Of a stretch of DNA of 64,000 bases, positions 1 through 8,033 are shown one piece after another; the stretch's first letter is position 1, and each line of letters starts with the position of its first letter. Position numbers and translations under genes: made by a program. The notes beneath the pieces are model-generated. The model had not been told where the DNA came from and searched no databases. It saw only the letters and a list, made by a program, of their open reading frames with translations. The stretch is from assembly GCF_001953305.1 (NCBI RefSeq), contig NZ_MTFE01000010.1, forward strand, positions 3,263,776-3,327,775, given 5' to 3'. The DNA is from Cnuella takakiae. GTDB taxonomy: Bacteria; Bacteroidota; Bacteroidia; Chitinophagales; Chitinophagaceae.

Positions 1-73
1 AGTTGTATTTACGAAATTATCAGTAGGTTGTACACTACCCCTATATGGTACTATTTATTTGATTTTCATCTTT

Positions 74-150
74 ATCCAGTTTCGTTTTTTGAGTAGTAAC
101 TACTCGAAAACGAAACTGGATTCTTTTCTTTTACTACTCAAAAAACGAAA
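74..150. repeat. AT-rich inverted repeat with a third arm (alternative hairpins)
   Basis: Positions 74-97 and 99-121 form a near-perfect 23-24 bp inverted repeat separated by one base. A third copy of the inner arm lies at 133-150 and pairs perfectly over 18 bp with 80-97. Two mutually exclusive hairpins can therefore form. The element lies downstream of the minus-strand VOC gene and may be its terminator, or the end of a repeat extending from outside the window. The function is inferred. Confidence 0.6.
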
Positions 151-163
151 GCTATTCTATACC

Positions 164-616
164 CTATTTCTGTTCATCATTTACCTCAAGCCAATGTCCA
201 TCGAGGTCTTTAAAATATATCTGGTGTACACCGTCTATGCGGGTAGTAATGCTAGAGGATTTACCGGGCCAGTCTTCGTAAGGCACACCAGCAGCGGAGA
301 GTTTGCTAATCAGCGGCTGCAACTGTGGTACCGAAAAACAAAGATGGGTGTTCTTGTTTTGGTCAACCGGTGCGCCCAGGCCTTCTATCAGGTGGAGGGC
401 AGCGCCGCCGCTGCCAATGGTAAACCAGGTATGCTTACCATCGTGGAAAGGTTCCGGGATGGTATCCAGCCCCAGCAGGTCGCGGTAAAAGCGGGTACTC
501 TTTTCCAGGTTTTGGGTATAAAGGGCGATATGGTTGATACGGGGCGCGGATGTTTTCTGGCTCAGCGCGGCAAACGAACACAGTACAAGGGCAAGCACAA
601 GGGTGAAGGAGCGCAT
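164..616 (-). CDS. Secreted VOC (glyoxalase/bleomycin-resistance fold) family protein
   Basis: This 150-residue protein starts with a Sec-type signal peptide of about 20 residues ending near FAALSQ. A single vicinal-oxygen-chelate domain follows: INHIALYTQNLEKSTRFYRD at the N-terminal side, and a C-terminal module ending in YFKDLDGHWLEV. The His of NHIAL and the Glu of WLEV sit where VOC metal ligands usually lie. VOC enzymes include lactoylglutathione lyases, dioxygenases and resistance proteins, so the substrate cannot be read from the sequence. Export to the periplasm is unusual for glyoxalase I itself and argues for another role. The gene is monocistronic here, divergent from the CPBP gene. 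Confidence 0.85.
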   Translation of the reverse strand: MRSFTLVLALVLCSFAALSQKTSAPRINHIALYTQNLEKSTRFYRDLLGLDTIPEPFHDGKHTWFTIGSGGAALHLIEGLGAPVDQNKNTHLCFSVPQLQPLISKLSAAGVPYEDWPGKSSSITTRIDGVHQIYFKDLDGHWLEVNDEQK

Positions 617-699
617 AAAATGGTTTTGCTAAAAATAAGGAATATAGAAACCAGCGGCTACGAAGTCTTGCTGCCGCTTTTATCCGACATTCGCCGCGC

Positions 700-1602
700 A
701 TGAAAGCCATCCTTGGGTATATACGCGCTTACCTGGTGCAGGCCAACTGGCCGGTGCACCTGCTTACCCTTGCGCTGCTGGCAATGCTGGTGTTGATCAA
801 TTACCGGTGGGGACTCAACCAATGGCTTTACCAGCACTCCCTTCCCGGGCAAATGGCCGGCTGGTTTTGCCTGCTGTTGATCTCGCTCGGGGTACCTTAC
901 CTGTTGTACCGTTGGCTCGAGCCCCGCTCCTATCACCGGCACGCCACCTTTGCGGGTTTGCTGCTGGCGGCGCCACTCCTCTTTGCCTGGAAAATGACCT
1001 GGCCCATACACCCGTTCAGCAACCAGCCACATAGCTTATTTTGGAACCAGGTTATATATTTCCCCGCCAAAGTGTTGGGCATCTGTCTGGCCCTTTGGGT
1101 GGTTTGGCTGCTGGCAGGCAAAGACGAACGCTGGATGGGTTTGCGTACCCCCTCCACAAGCATGCAAACCTATTGGCTGATGCTCCTGGTAATGGTGCCA
1201 CTGGTAATGCTTGCCGCCACCCAGCCCGACTTCCAGACTGTTTATCCCAAGCTGCAACATGCCTTTCCAAAAGGCAGCACTGCCAACTGGTACCAGGTGC
1301 TTCTTTTTGAACTGGCTTATGGCAGCGATTTCATCACCATCGAACTTTTTTTCCGGGGCTTCCTGGTCATTTATTTTGCCCGATGGGCTGGTGCCCAAGC
1401 CATCCTGCCCATGGCTGCCTTTTATTGTGTTATCCATTTCGGCAAACCTTTAGGAGAATGCATCTCTTCTTTTTTCGGGGGCATGTTGCTTGGTATTGTT
1501 TCCTATCGCACCCAAAGCATCTGGGGAGGCCTGGTGGTGCACTTGGGTATTGCCTGGTTGATGGAGGGAGCGCCTGGCCTGATAAAACCCCTGCTCTTCT
1601 AA
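700..1602 (+). CDS. CPBP family intramembrane protease-like protein
   Basis: The protein has 300 residues with about eight hydrophobic segments. The C-terminal half carries the CPBP (Abi, type II CAAX prenyl endopeptidase-like) signatures: IELFFRGF (the motif-1 ExxxR, with the usual first Glu replaced by Ile), FYCVIHF (FxxxH) and VVHLGIAW for the third motif. Family members are inner-membrane glutamic proteases or their non-proteolytic relatives. The retained ExxxR and His residues allow activity, but no substrate is indicated. It is transcribed alone and ends before a long hairpin shared with rnpB on the other strand. Confidence 0.85.
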   Translation: MKAILGYIRAYLVQANWPVHLLTLALLAMLVLINYRWGLNQWLYQHSLPGQMAGWFCLLLISLGVPYLLYRWLEPRSYHRHATFAGLLLAAPLLFAWKMTWPIHPFSNQPHSLFWNQVIYFPAKVLGICLALWVVWLLAGKDERWMGLRTPSTSMQTYWLMLLVMVPLVMLAATQPDFQTVYPKLQHAFPKGSTANWYQVLLFELAYGSDFITIELFFRGFLVIYFARWAGAQAILPMAAFYCVIHFGKPLGECISSFFGGMLLGIVSYRTQSIWGGLVVHLGIAWLMEGAPGLIKPLLF

Positions 1603-1683
1603 AACACCTCCTGTCCTCCTAAAAGTGGAATTTGAGACGGAGCCCCTGCCCTATTTACAAACAGCTTAAGGTAGGTTTGGTAC

Positions 1684-1726
1684 AATACAACAGCGCCCCT
1701 CTGTTCAGGAGGGGCGCTGTTGTATT
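1684..1726. terminator. Bidirectional terminator between CPBP gene and rnpB
   Basis: Perfect 18-bp inverted repeat (1684-1701 and 1709-1726) with a 7-nt loop. The core is GC-rich (GCGCCCCTC) and the outer part AT-rich, so each transcript gets a stem followed by U-rich sequence. It lies between the end of the plus-strand CPBP gene and the 3' end of the minus-strand RNase P RNA. Confidence 0.8.
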
Positions 1727-1784
1727 TGAGACTGCTTTGACCTAAGTTTCCCCTTTGGTGGGACAAGGAGTGTTGTTTTAAAAA

Positions 1785-2170
1785 CTGCAAGCCTGTAAGC
1801 CGGATTCTGTCATCCCGTTTGCACGGGTCCGTTATCATTTATCTGCGATGCCTGTTGCCAGACACCTGTATCTGCCTACCCTGAACCGTGTGCCGCCCGA
1901 AGGCTGCAGCGGGAACGGGCCGCTCCCAACCAGTTCTATACATGGCATTTCAGCACGCCAGGTTTACCCCCAATGGCTGTCTCCAACCATTGCCGTGGGC
2001 TCTTACCCCACGTTTTCACCCTTACCCTTACAAGAAGAGCGGTAATTTTCTGTGGCACTGTCTCGATCCCGTTTTACCAGGATGTCCTGCCGTTAGCAGG
2101 AGGCGCTGCCCTATGCTGTCCAGACTTTCCTGACCCTGCGCTAGGCACGGCCCGATAACGCGGCTTGCAG
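1785..2170 (-). ncRNA. rnpB: RNase P RNA (bacterial class A)
   Basis: Read on the minus strand, the transcript starts with CTGCAAGCCGCG and ends with its complement-like CGGCTTACAGGCTTGCAG, closing the P1 helix. Conserved region I (CAGGAAAGTCTGGACAG) is at about 2117-2133 and conserved region V (GACAGAATCCGGCTTA) at about 1797-1812; together they form the P4 core. The length of about 386 nt is normal for type A. It is the catalytic RNA of RNase P, which matures tRNA 5' ends. Ends are estimated from P1 pairing and may be off by a few bases. A promoter box lies just upstream and a hairpin terminator downstream. Confidence 0.95.
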
Positions 2171-2175
2171 TGGGG

Positions 2176-2183
2176 CAAAGGTA
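2176..2183 (-). promoter_or_regulatory. Probable -7 promoter box of rnpB (TACCTTTG)
   Basis: TACCTTTG on the minus strand matches the Bacteroidota -7 consensus TAnnTTTG and ends 5 nt upstream of the predicted rnpB 5' end, as expected for a stable RNA transcribed directly. No clear -33 TTG at the usual spacing was found. Confidence 0.6.
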
Positions 2184-2425
2184 ATGAGGAATGGGTGATG
2201 AGTGATTAGTGAAGCGTTATTGGTGAGAAAAGGAATCATGGAAGGCCAACTTATTAAAATTTAGACATGGGCATGTCTTAGAAAAAACATGAAGCTTTTA
2301 CTATTGCTTTAAAATTGAAAAACCTTAATCATTTTGGTACCCGGATGACAATAGAGGTTCATCATATTCAATATCCGCTACTCATTTCTAAATACTCCTC
2401 ACCCTTCACTTCTCACTCATTCCTC

Positions 2426-3442
2426 CTAAAAATATATCTCCGTTGCCCCATAGCCATAAGCCGGGTGGTATCGGTTTACAAAAGATTTTACTTCACGTTT
2501 AAGGCGGAGCGCATCGTGTATTTCATCGCGTAGTTTGCCCGTACCCACACCATGAATCATAATCAGGTGCGGCAGGTGGTGTGCTACGGCAAGCTCATAC
2601 CATTTTTCAAATTCACGGAGCTGGATATCGAGAATTTCGGCATTGGTAAGGTACTCCCAACTGTCCTCCAGTTTTTCGATGTGCAGGTCCACTACGGAGC
2701 GGGCGGGTGGCAGGTGGCGGCGTGCTTCTTTGGCGTTGTACACCTTCACGCCTTTGGCTACCAACGAGGAAAGATCAAGGCCAACGGGTTCTTCTTTCAC
2801 TGCCTCGGGATAGTGCTCAAACAAGCGGTACTTGAATGTAGGCTCGCCTTTTTCCTGGATCTGTTGAATCTGCTGGAAGATCTGTTTGCCTTTCAGCTTG
2901 GTATTGGTTTCAAAAAACGGCGCCTTTCCTTTTTCAGGTTCGGGTAAGGAGAACTCGAACTGGAACTGCGGGTTATCGCTCATGTCGCCAAAAGGAATAT
3001 CATGGAGGTAAAAATCCTGTTGCGGGTTGATCTCACCTTTCAGCTCAAATTCATTGTCTCCAAAAAACTGGAGCTTGTATTTGAATTTAAAAGTTCTTTC
3101 GGTTCGGTTAATCAGGTGCACTTTCAGCAGCTCCACCACATCATCGCCAAATTCATCGGTGTCAAAAACAGGCAGGAAAGACAACCAAACCCCATCGATG
3201 ATCCTGGGTCCTTTTACCTTGTCTTTTGGCAGGTCTTCCACGTAGCGCTTTTCCTTCTTGGCACCAAACATCTTCTTTTCGCTGAAGCGTTTGAAATAAG
3301 GAAAATCGAGCTGGTCGATATAAGCAGGAAAACGTACGCCCCGCACTTCCACCATCACCATTTCCTTGTTGATGATTTCGATTACCTCGCCTTCTTCGTT
3401 GCTGTGCTTCACCAAAACCTTATCGCCTACCTGGAATTTCAT
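2426..3442 (-). CDS. DUF2027 / Smr-domain protein
   Basis: The protein has 338 residues counted from MKFQVGDKV. That start was preferred because the upstream extension is not conserved-looking and the domain begins exactly there. Residues 1-45 form a small beta-barrel-like domain (VGDKVLVKHSNEEGEVIEI), and the middle is DUF2027-like beta-rich. The C-terminal 85 residues are an Smr domain with VVDLHIEKL and the HGVGTGKLR motif. Smr domains are found on MutS2 and as stand-alone nucleases that cleave RNA or branched DNA; here the domain has the DLH and HGxGxG motifs. A nucleic-acid role, possibly ribosome or mRNA quality control, is inference. It is monocistronic, with a terminator-like hairpin between it and the next minus-strand gene upstream. 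Confidence 0.85.
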   Translation of the reverse strand: MKFQVGDKVLVKHSNEEGEVIEIINKEMVMVEVRGVRFPAYIDQLDFPYFKRFSEKKMFGAKKEKRYVEDLPKDKVKGPRIIDGVWLSFLPVFDTDEFGDDVVELLKVHLINRTERTFKFKYKLQFFGDNEFELKGEINPQQDFYLHDIPFGDMSDNPQFQFEFSLPEPEKGKAPFFETNTKLKGKQIFQQIQQIQEKGEPTFKYRLFEHYPEAVKEEPVGLDLSSLVAKGVKVYNAKEARRHLPPARSVVDLHIEKLEDSWEYLTNAEILDIQLREFEKWYELAVAHHLPHLIMIHGVGTGKLRDEIHDALRLKREVKSFVNRYHPAYGYGATEIYF

Positions 3443-3494
3443 TGTATGCTTTTTCTGTTGTTTGCCGGTATGCAACCGGCCGGTAAAATTAAGC

Positions 3495-3530
3495 ACAAAA
3501 GGAGCGCGGAATAACCCGCGCTCCTTTTGT
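3495..3530 (-). terminator. Terminator downstream of the 3553-4077 lipoprotein gene
   Basis: Perfect 15-bp inverted repeat (3495-3509 and 3516-3530) around GGAGCGCGG, with a 6-nt loop and A/T tracts on both sides. It lies 22 bp past the stop of the lipoprotein gene on the minus strand and so separates it from the Smr gene. Confidence 0.75.
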
Positions 3531-3552
3531 AAATGCTAATAATATTTTGTGC

Positions 3553-4077
3553 TTAACGGAAAGGTGCGTAAAACACACCATCGGTTACGTTATGGATATT
3601 TCCGTTGGCATCTGCCATCTGTCCTTTGAAGGTGCCCCGTACGGTGCCCGAGCTGATCTGGCTGATGGTAAGTTCAAAACCGCTGGCGGTGGGTACAAAC
3701 AGGTTGGTAAATACGGTACCTATCGAATCGGTAAAGGCCATTGCCGGCGCGTCCCTGCCTGGAACTTCGGGATAGGTTTTCGTTATTACAGGTGGTTGTT
3801 CAGCCAGCACCAGCAGCATACCCGAAGGGTCGGTTGAAAGATCGGCCAAGCCCTGGATGATGATGGTTTCCAGACTTGGTTCCAGGCGCCGCTCGGCAAG
3901 GATATTTTCCTTGTAATCCTTGGCCTGCCCATCGAGGGTAAAGCGGAAGAAATAGCCCGTATCCAATCCTTCTTCCTGCGACACTTCTTTGGAGCAACCC
4001 GTGCTGAAGAACAGGAGTCCGCAACCGGATAAAACCAAAATCAAGGGCAGGATCAATTTCCGTACAGTGTTTTTCAT
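3553..4077 (-). CDS. Putative lipoprotein of unknown function
   Basis: Starting at MKNTVRKL (the preceding codon is also ATG), the product has 174 residues. A hydrophobic signal ends in LVLSGC, a good lipobox; a second Cys follows at FSTGC. The mature part is a small beta-rich domain with alternating hydrophobic strands (FRFTLDGQAKDYKENI, GFELTISQISSGTVRGTFKG). It resembles the small DUF6252-like lipoproteins common in Bacteroidota, though the assignment to a named family is tentative. It is probably anchored in the outer or inner membrane facing the periplasm. It lies 90 bp downstream of the permease gene in the same direction; cotranscription is possible. Confidence 0.7.
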   Translation of the reverse strand: MKNTVRKLILPLILVLSGCGLLFFSTGCSKEVSQEEGLDTGYFFRFTLDGQAKDYKENILAERRLEPSLETIIIQGLADLSTDPSGMLLVLAEQPPVITKTYPEVPGRDAPAMAFTDSIGTVFTNLFVPTASGFELTISQISSGTVRGTFKGQMADANGNIHNVTDGVFYAPFR

Positions 4078-4167
4078 CATGGTAAGATTAGGGTTAATGG
4101 CTGCATGCAGCCACTGAACACAACAGGTAACCAAACGCTTCAGGCGCCTGTTTTATTATGCAGGTAT

Positions 4168-5901
4168 TTAAGCCTGTCCCGGATGGAGCTTGCTGCGGCG
4201 GTAACCGTACATAAAGTATACCACCAATCCAAGGGCAAACCATATAAAGAACCATTTCCAGTTGGTTGCCGACATGCCGGTAAGCAGGTAGAGGCAGGTG
4301 GTCAGTCCAAGCAGGGGAATAAGCGACAATTTGCGCAAAAATGCAAGGGCGGCCAGCACCAGGCAAATAACCCAGAACACGATGGTGGCGATTTTTACCG
4401 CCCCGGTTTGAAAGAGGTAATCCTTTCCTGCGGCATCGGTATAGTCGTTGAAGTCGCCATTGAGCAGTTCAGAAAAATAACGGGGTGCAAGGCTGCCCAC
4501 CAACACCAGCGCAAAGAGGATGATTGCGGGATAGATCAGCCGGGCATTGATAAAAGGCATATGGAATCGACCTGGCACCTTTTCTTTTTGTGGCAGCAAC
4601 AAAACCCCACCACATACCAGCACAAAGGCAAAGAGGGTACCGATGGATGTAAAATCGAGGACGAAGGTTTTGTCGGTAAACAATATGGGCGTACCTACCA
4701 TAAAGCCGGTCAGCACGGTAGAGAAGGAAGGCGTTTTGTAATTGGGGTGAATGCGCTGAAAGGCCGGCGGCAGCAAACCATCGCGGCTGATGCTCATCCA
4801 GATACGGGGCTGGCCCATCTGGAAAACCAGCAGTACGGATGTCATAGCCACAACGGCTACCAGCGATACCAGGAATTGCATCCAGGCAACACCTTTAACT
4901 TCAAAAATAAAGGCCAGCGGATCGCCGATGCCATCAAATTGCTTGTAATCTACCACGCCGGTAAGTACCAGCGCCAGGATGATATAGACTATCGTACAGA
5001 TCACCAGGGAGTAGATCATTCCCCGGGGAAGGTCGCGTTGGGGGTTTTTGCTTTCTTCAGCCAGTACGCTTACCGCATCAAAACCAATATAAGCGTAAAA
5101 CACACCGGCAACGGCCAGCATCACCCCGCCAAAACCATTGGGCAGGAAAGAGCGTACACCGGTTTCGTTCATAGGCGTCCAATTGGCGGTATCAATATAA
5201 AAAGCACCTACAATGATCACGATGGCGATCACGGCCAGCTTAAGTACCACCATTACATTGCTGAAATTGCGGGATTCTTTGATGCCGCGATATACCAGCA
5301 AAGTGATCATGGCATTGATAGCGATTGCGGGCAGGTCCACAATAAAGCGCATGCCGCCCACCAGTGGTGCGGTGTTCCATGCAGCAATGGACTCCTGGTG
5401 CGACGAACCAGCTTCAATGGCATGCTTTGCTTCGTTGTAGGAGGTGGACAGGTAAGCAGGTATGTGCATGCCCAGTCTTTCGAGCAGGGAAGTAAAATAG
5501 TCGCTCCAGGAAAAGGCCACATAGATGTTGCCAATAGAATATTCCATTACAAGTGCCCAGCCTATCACCCAGGCAAAGAGTTCACCAAAGGAAGCATAAG
5601 CATAAGTATAGGCGCTACCTGCAACAGGAATACGGCTGGCAAATTCTGCATAGCAAAATGCTGTAAAGCCACAGGCAATGCCGCAGATAATAAAGAGCAA
5701 TACCACACCCGGACCGCCCGTAAAAACTGCTGCACCCAAACTACTGAACGATCCCGCGCCAATGATTGCCGCAATGCCAAAAAAGGTGAGATCCCTTACA
5801 GTAAGTACCCGGCTCAATCCCTCATGGGCATGCGCTTCTGCATCGCCCTTGTCGTGCATGATACTCTTAATGGGTTTTCTCCGGAAAATGGAATGCGACA
5901 T
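4168..5901 (-). CDS. APC-superfamily amino-acid permease (CAT/YfnA type)
   Basis: This 577-residue inner-membrane protein has about 14 hydrophobic segments, which is the cationic-amino-acid-transporter subgroup of APC rather than the 12-helix form. The first helix shows the substrate-binding signature FFGIAAIIGAGSFSSLG, followed by GGPGVVLLFIICGIACGFTAFCYAEFA and PVAGSAYTYAY. The motif GFDAVSVLAEESKNPQRDLPRG (helix 6 into loop) is also typical of the family. The substrate is probably a basic or branched amino acid, but specificity cannot be read. It is transcribed alone. A 647-codon open frame on the opposite strand is an artefact of codon bias. Confidence 0.92.
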   Translation of the reverse strand: MSHSIFRRKPIKSIMHDKGDAEAHAHEGLSRVLTVRDLTFFGIAAIIGAGSFSSLGAAVFTGGPGVVLLFIICGIACGFTAFCYAEFASRIPVAGSAYTYAYASFGELFAWVIGWALVMEYSIGNIYVAFSWSDYFTSLLERLGMHIPAYLSTSYNEAKHAIEAGSSHQESIAAWNTAPLVGGMRFIVDLPAIAINAMITLLVYRGIKESRNFSNVMVVLKLAVIAIVIIVGAFYIDTANWTPMNETGVRSFLPNGFGGVMLAVAGVFYAYIGFDAVSVLAEESKNPQRDLPRGMIYSLVICTIVYIILALVLTGVVDYKQFDGIGDPLAFIFEVKGVAWMQFLVSLVAVVAMTSVLLVFQMGQPRIWMSISRDGLLPPAFQRIHPNYKTPSFSTVLTGFMVGTPILFTDKTFVLDFTSIGTLFAFVLVCGGVLLLPQKEKVPGRFHMPFINARLIYPAIILFALVLVGSLAPRYFSELLNGDFNDYTDAAGKDYLFQTGAVKIATIVFWVICLVLAALAFLRKLSLIPLLGLTTCLYLLTGMSATNWKWFFIWFALGLVVYFMYGYRRSKLHPGQA

Positions 5902-6147
5902 TCAATGGATGATTTAAGGCGGCAAAATAAAGCAAAGGCGGGGAAGCGCACAAAGAATGTGCTACCAGAATGTAGGTTATCTCACATACATCAAAACGGG
6001 TTTATATACGTGGTTGTTCAGCTAGTTAACCTTTTCTTGTTTTTATAAAAGTGTCTTTGCCTACTGTTTTGATAATTTGGATGCTTTGCAAACAATTACT
6101 GGTACAAAGCTTATGGCGTACACCAGTGATGTTTGCAACACCCGGTC

Positions 6148-6780
6148 TTAATCAACTACTGGCACCAGGTTATTACTTTCCAGTTGCTGATACAATAAGT
6201 CGATCTGGCTTTTTAAAATGCGTACTTCAGAAAGCGGGGGCAGTTTGTCCCTGTCGAAATAAGCCACCTCCAGTACATCATGCCCAGGCTGCAGGGTTTG
6301 TGTTTCCGTGGTACAATGAAACATCAGTTTATAGATATAATAGGGTTCGGGCGGATGAGGGTGCATCTTTTTATCAAAGATGGCCAGCAGCCGACCCACT
6401 GTTACTTCAATGCCTGCTTCTTCGCGGCATTCTTTGATGACATTTTCCGCAGGGGTAAAACCTATATCGGCCCAGCCACCGGGGAGGGTCCAGCAGCCAT
6501 CCACCTGTTCGCGCACCAGCAATACTTGCCCTTTATCATTCAGGATAAATGCGCGCACATCCACTTTGGGCGTGGGATAATCTTTGGGAGGCGGCAAAGC
6601 ATGCTCCAGGGTACCCGAAGCAAAACCGGCTTCGTTTTCCAGGAGCCTTCCGCTGATCTCCCGCAACTCGGTATAGCGTTCGCGGTCAAATTCGTCTTTA
6701 GCATAGAGCAGTCCCGTGTCGGCCATGGCCCTGATCCTTTGCAAGCTTGAAAAAATGTTGGTGTTCGTGGTGGGTGTCAT
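6148..6780 (-). CDS. NUDIX hydrolase with N-terminal NUDIX-associated domain
   Basis: The protein has 210 residues counted from MTPTTNTN. The first 70 residues form the helical NUDIX-associated N-terminal domain (IRAMADTGLLYAKDEFDRERYTEL), and the catalytic domain follows with the Nudix box GGWADIGFTPAENVIKECREEAGI; its two glutamates of REEA are intact. Enzymes of this architecture hydrolyse ADP-ribose, ADP-glucose or CDP-choline-type nucleoside diphosphates. The start overlaps nothing but lies 10 bp downstream of the polyprenyl synthase stop, so the two are probably cotranscribed. Confidence 0.9.
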   Translation of the reverse strand: MTPTTNTNIFSSLQRIRAMADTGLLYAKDEFDRERYTELREISGRLLENEAGFASGTLEHALPPPKDYPTPKVDVRAFILNDKGQVLLVREQVDGCWTLPGGWADIGFTPAENVIKECREEAGIEVTVGRLLAIFDKKMHPHPPEPYYIYKLMFHCTTETQTLQPGHDVLEVAYFDRDKLPPLSEVRILKSQIDLLYQQLESNNLVPVVD

Positions 6781-6790
6781 ATACGGGTGT

Positions 6791-7756
6791 TTACTTGTCC
6801 CTTGATACCAGGTAATGAGCAAGGTCGGTAAGGGGTTGCTTGCGGTTGGATACTACAGCTACATCTTCCAGGTGCTGTAAGGCTTGTTGCAGGTACTGTT
6901 CTTTGAGGTGGCGAGCCCAGTCGTCCACGCCACATTTGCGGAAAATGGAGATTACTTCGGCTACTTTATGGTCACTGTTCGACAACAGCAATTGTTCCAG
7001 TGCTTCTTTGTCTTCCTTGGGTGCGGTTTCCAGGGCATGAATCAACAGGAAGGTTTTTTTATTGGCTAAAATATCGCCACCTACCTGTTTGCCAAATTTT
7101 TCAGGATCGCCAAATGCATCCAGGTAATCGTCCTGCACCTGAAAGGCTAAACCCACCTTGCGGCCGAACTCGTACAGCAATCCCTGGTTGCGATCCGATG
7201 CACCGCCCAGAATGGCACCCATCTTCAGGCTTGCCGCCAGCAATACCGATGTTTTAAGGCTGATCATGTGCTCGTACTCTTCGAGACTTACCTCATCGCG
7301 GCTTTCAAAGTCCATATCCAGTTGCTGGCCTTCGCATACTTCCCTGGCTGTTTTATTAAACAGCGGCAGGATGCGCACCAGGTACTTGGCATCGATTTGT
7401 TGCAGGTATTCGTAAGCAGCCACCAGCATCACATCGCCAGCCAGCAGTGCAGTGCTTTCGCCAAATTTTTCATGCACGGTTACCATGCCGCGGCGCAGAG
7501 GTGCCCGGTCCATGATATCATCGTGAACCAGTGTGAAGTTGTGAAACAATTCCACCGCCGTTCCCACTTTCCATGCATCAGGTACAATGACATCAAACAA
7601 CTCATTTCCCATGAGGGTTAAAATGGGCCTTACCCTTTTACCTCCCAACTGTAAAAAGTAGCGGTTGGGATCGTATAGCGTTGCAGGTGTTTGCGGGAAA
7701 TGATCGCGGTTGAAAAAACCGGTAAACTGGACAGAAAGCTGCTCGAATGTTTGCAT
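6791..7756 (-). CDS. Polyprenyl (farnesyl/geranylgeranyl) diphosphate synthase
   Basis: The product has 321 residues counted from MQTFEQL; the longer frame upstream is the translation of a repeat. It carries LGGKRVRPILTL, the first Asp-rich motif HDDIMDRAPLRRG and the second QDDYLDAFGD, both complete, so it should condense isopentenyl diphosphate with allylic diphosphates. The residues before the first motif (NFTLVHDD) contain mid-sized side chains, and chain length cannot be fixed from this alone; farnesyl to geranylgeranyl is usual for the short-chain group in Bacteroidota. It acts in the cytoplasm, feeding quinone and undecaprenyl lipid synthesis. A TATCTTTG promoter box lies 19 bp upstream. 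Confidence 0.92.
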   Translation of the reverse strand: MQTFEQLSVQFTGFFNRDHFPQTPATLYDPNRYFLQLGGKRVRPILTLMGNELFDVIVPDAWKVGTAVELFHNFTLVHDDIMDRAPLRRGMVTVHEKFGESTALLAGDVMLVAAYEYLQQIDAKYLVRILPLFNKTAREVCEGQQLDMDFESRDEVSLEEYEHMISLKTSVLLAASLKMGAILGGASDRNQGLLYEFGRKVGLAFQVQDDYLDAFGDPEKFGKQVGGDILANKKTFLLIHALETAPKEDKEALEQLLLSNSDHKVAEVISIFRKCGVDDWARHLKEQYLQQALQHLEDVAVVSNRKQPLTDLAHYLVSRDK

Positions 7757-7774
7757 GTGAAAATGGTAGAGGGC

Positions 7775-7782
7775 CAAAGATA
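7775..7782 (-). promoter_or_regulatory. Probable -7 promoter box of polyprenyl synthase gene
   Basis: TATCTTTG on the minus strand matches TAnnTTTG and lies 19 bp before the chosen ATG, giving a leader of about a dozen bases. It supports the shorter start. No convincing -33 element was seen. Confidence 0.45.
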
Positions 7783-7836
7783 AGGCCCCACCAATACTAT
7801 TTCCACCTAGGTAGTGTGGTTTGTACAATAGGCGAC

Positions 7837-7865
7837 TGTCATGCCTGACTTGTTTCGGCATGACA
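7837..7865. repeat. REP-like palindrome (TGTCATGCC ... GGCATGACA)
   Basis: Nine-base arms (7837-7845, 7857-7865) flank an 11-nt loop TGACTTGTTTC. Short palindromes of this general TCATGCC-type are dispersed between genes in many bacteria. Its translation gives the spurious N-terminal extension MPKQVRHDS on the polyprenyl synthase frame. Confidence 0.5.
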
Positions 7866-7930
7866 CACTCCGATATTACTGTACTACCTACTTGAAAGTG
7901 GTATCATAGATTGTTGTTACGACAGGTTGC

Positions 7931-7967
7931 ATAGAAGAAGCCCCGGAAGTGCCGGAGCTTCTTCTAT
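7931..7967 (-). terminator. Hairpin downstream of rnr
   Basis: Arms ATAGAAGAAGC (7931-7941) and GCTTCTTCTAT (7957-7967) pair perfectly around an inner CCGG/CCGG stem. It lies 66 bp after the rnr stop and closes the large minus-strand operon. The flanks are only moderately U-rich. Confidence 0.55.
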
Positions 7968-8033
7968 ATTTAGTTGCATACAGATAAAAGACCATTGAAG
8001 CTTGCAGCTCATAGCTTGTAGCTTTTACAAATG

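Noticed and set aside
4105-6048. Open frame of 647 codons on the plus strand, opposite the amino-acid permease
   Set aside because: It is exactly antisense to a well-supported APC permease, has low-complexity His/Gly/Gln-rich sequence without domains, and is explained by the low use of codons whose complement is a stop.
7757-7861. N-terminal extension of polyprenyl synthase by 35 codons
   Set aside because: It translates a REP-like palindrome, and a promoter box lies inside it.
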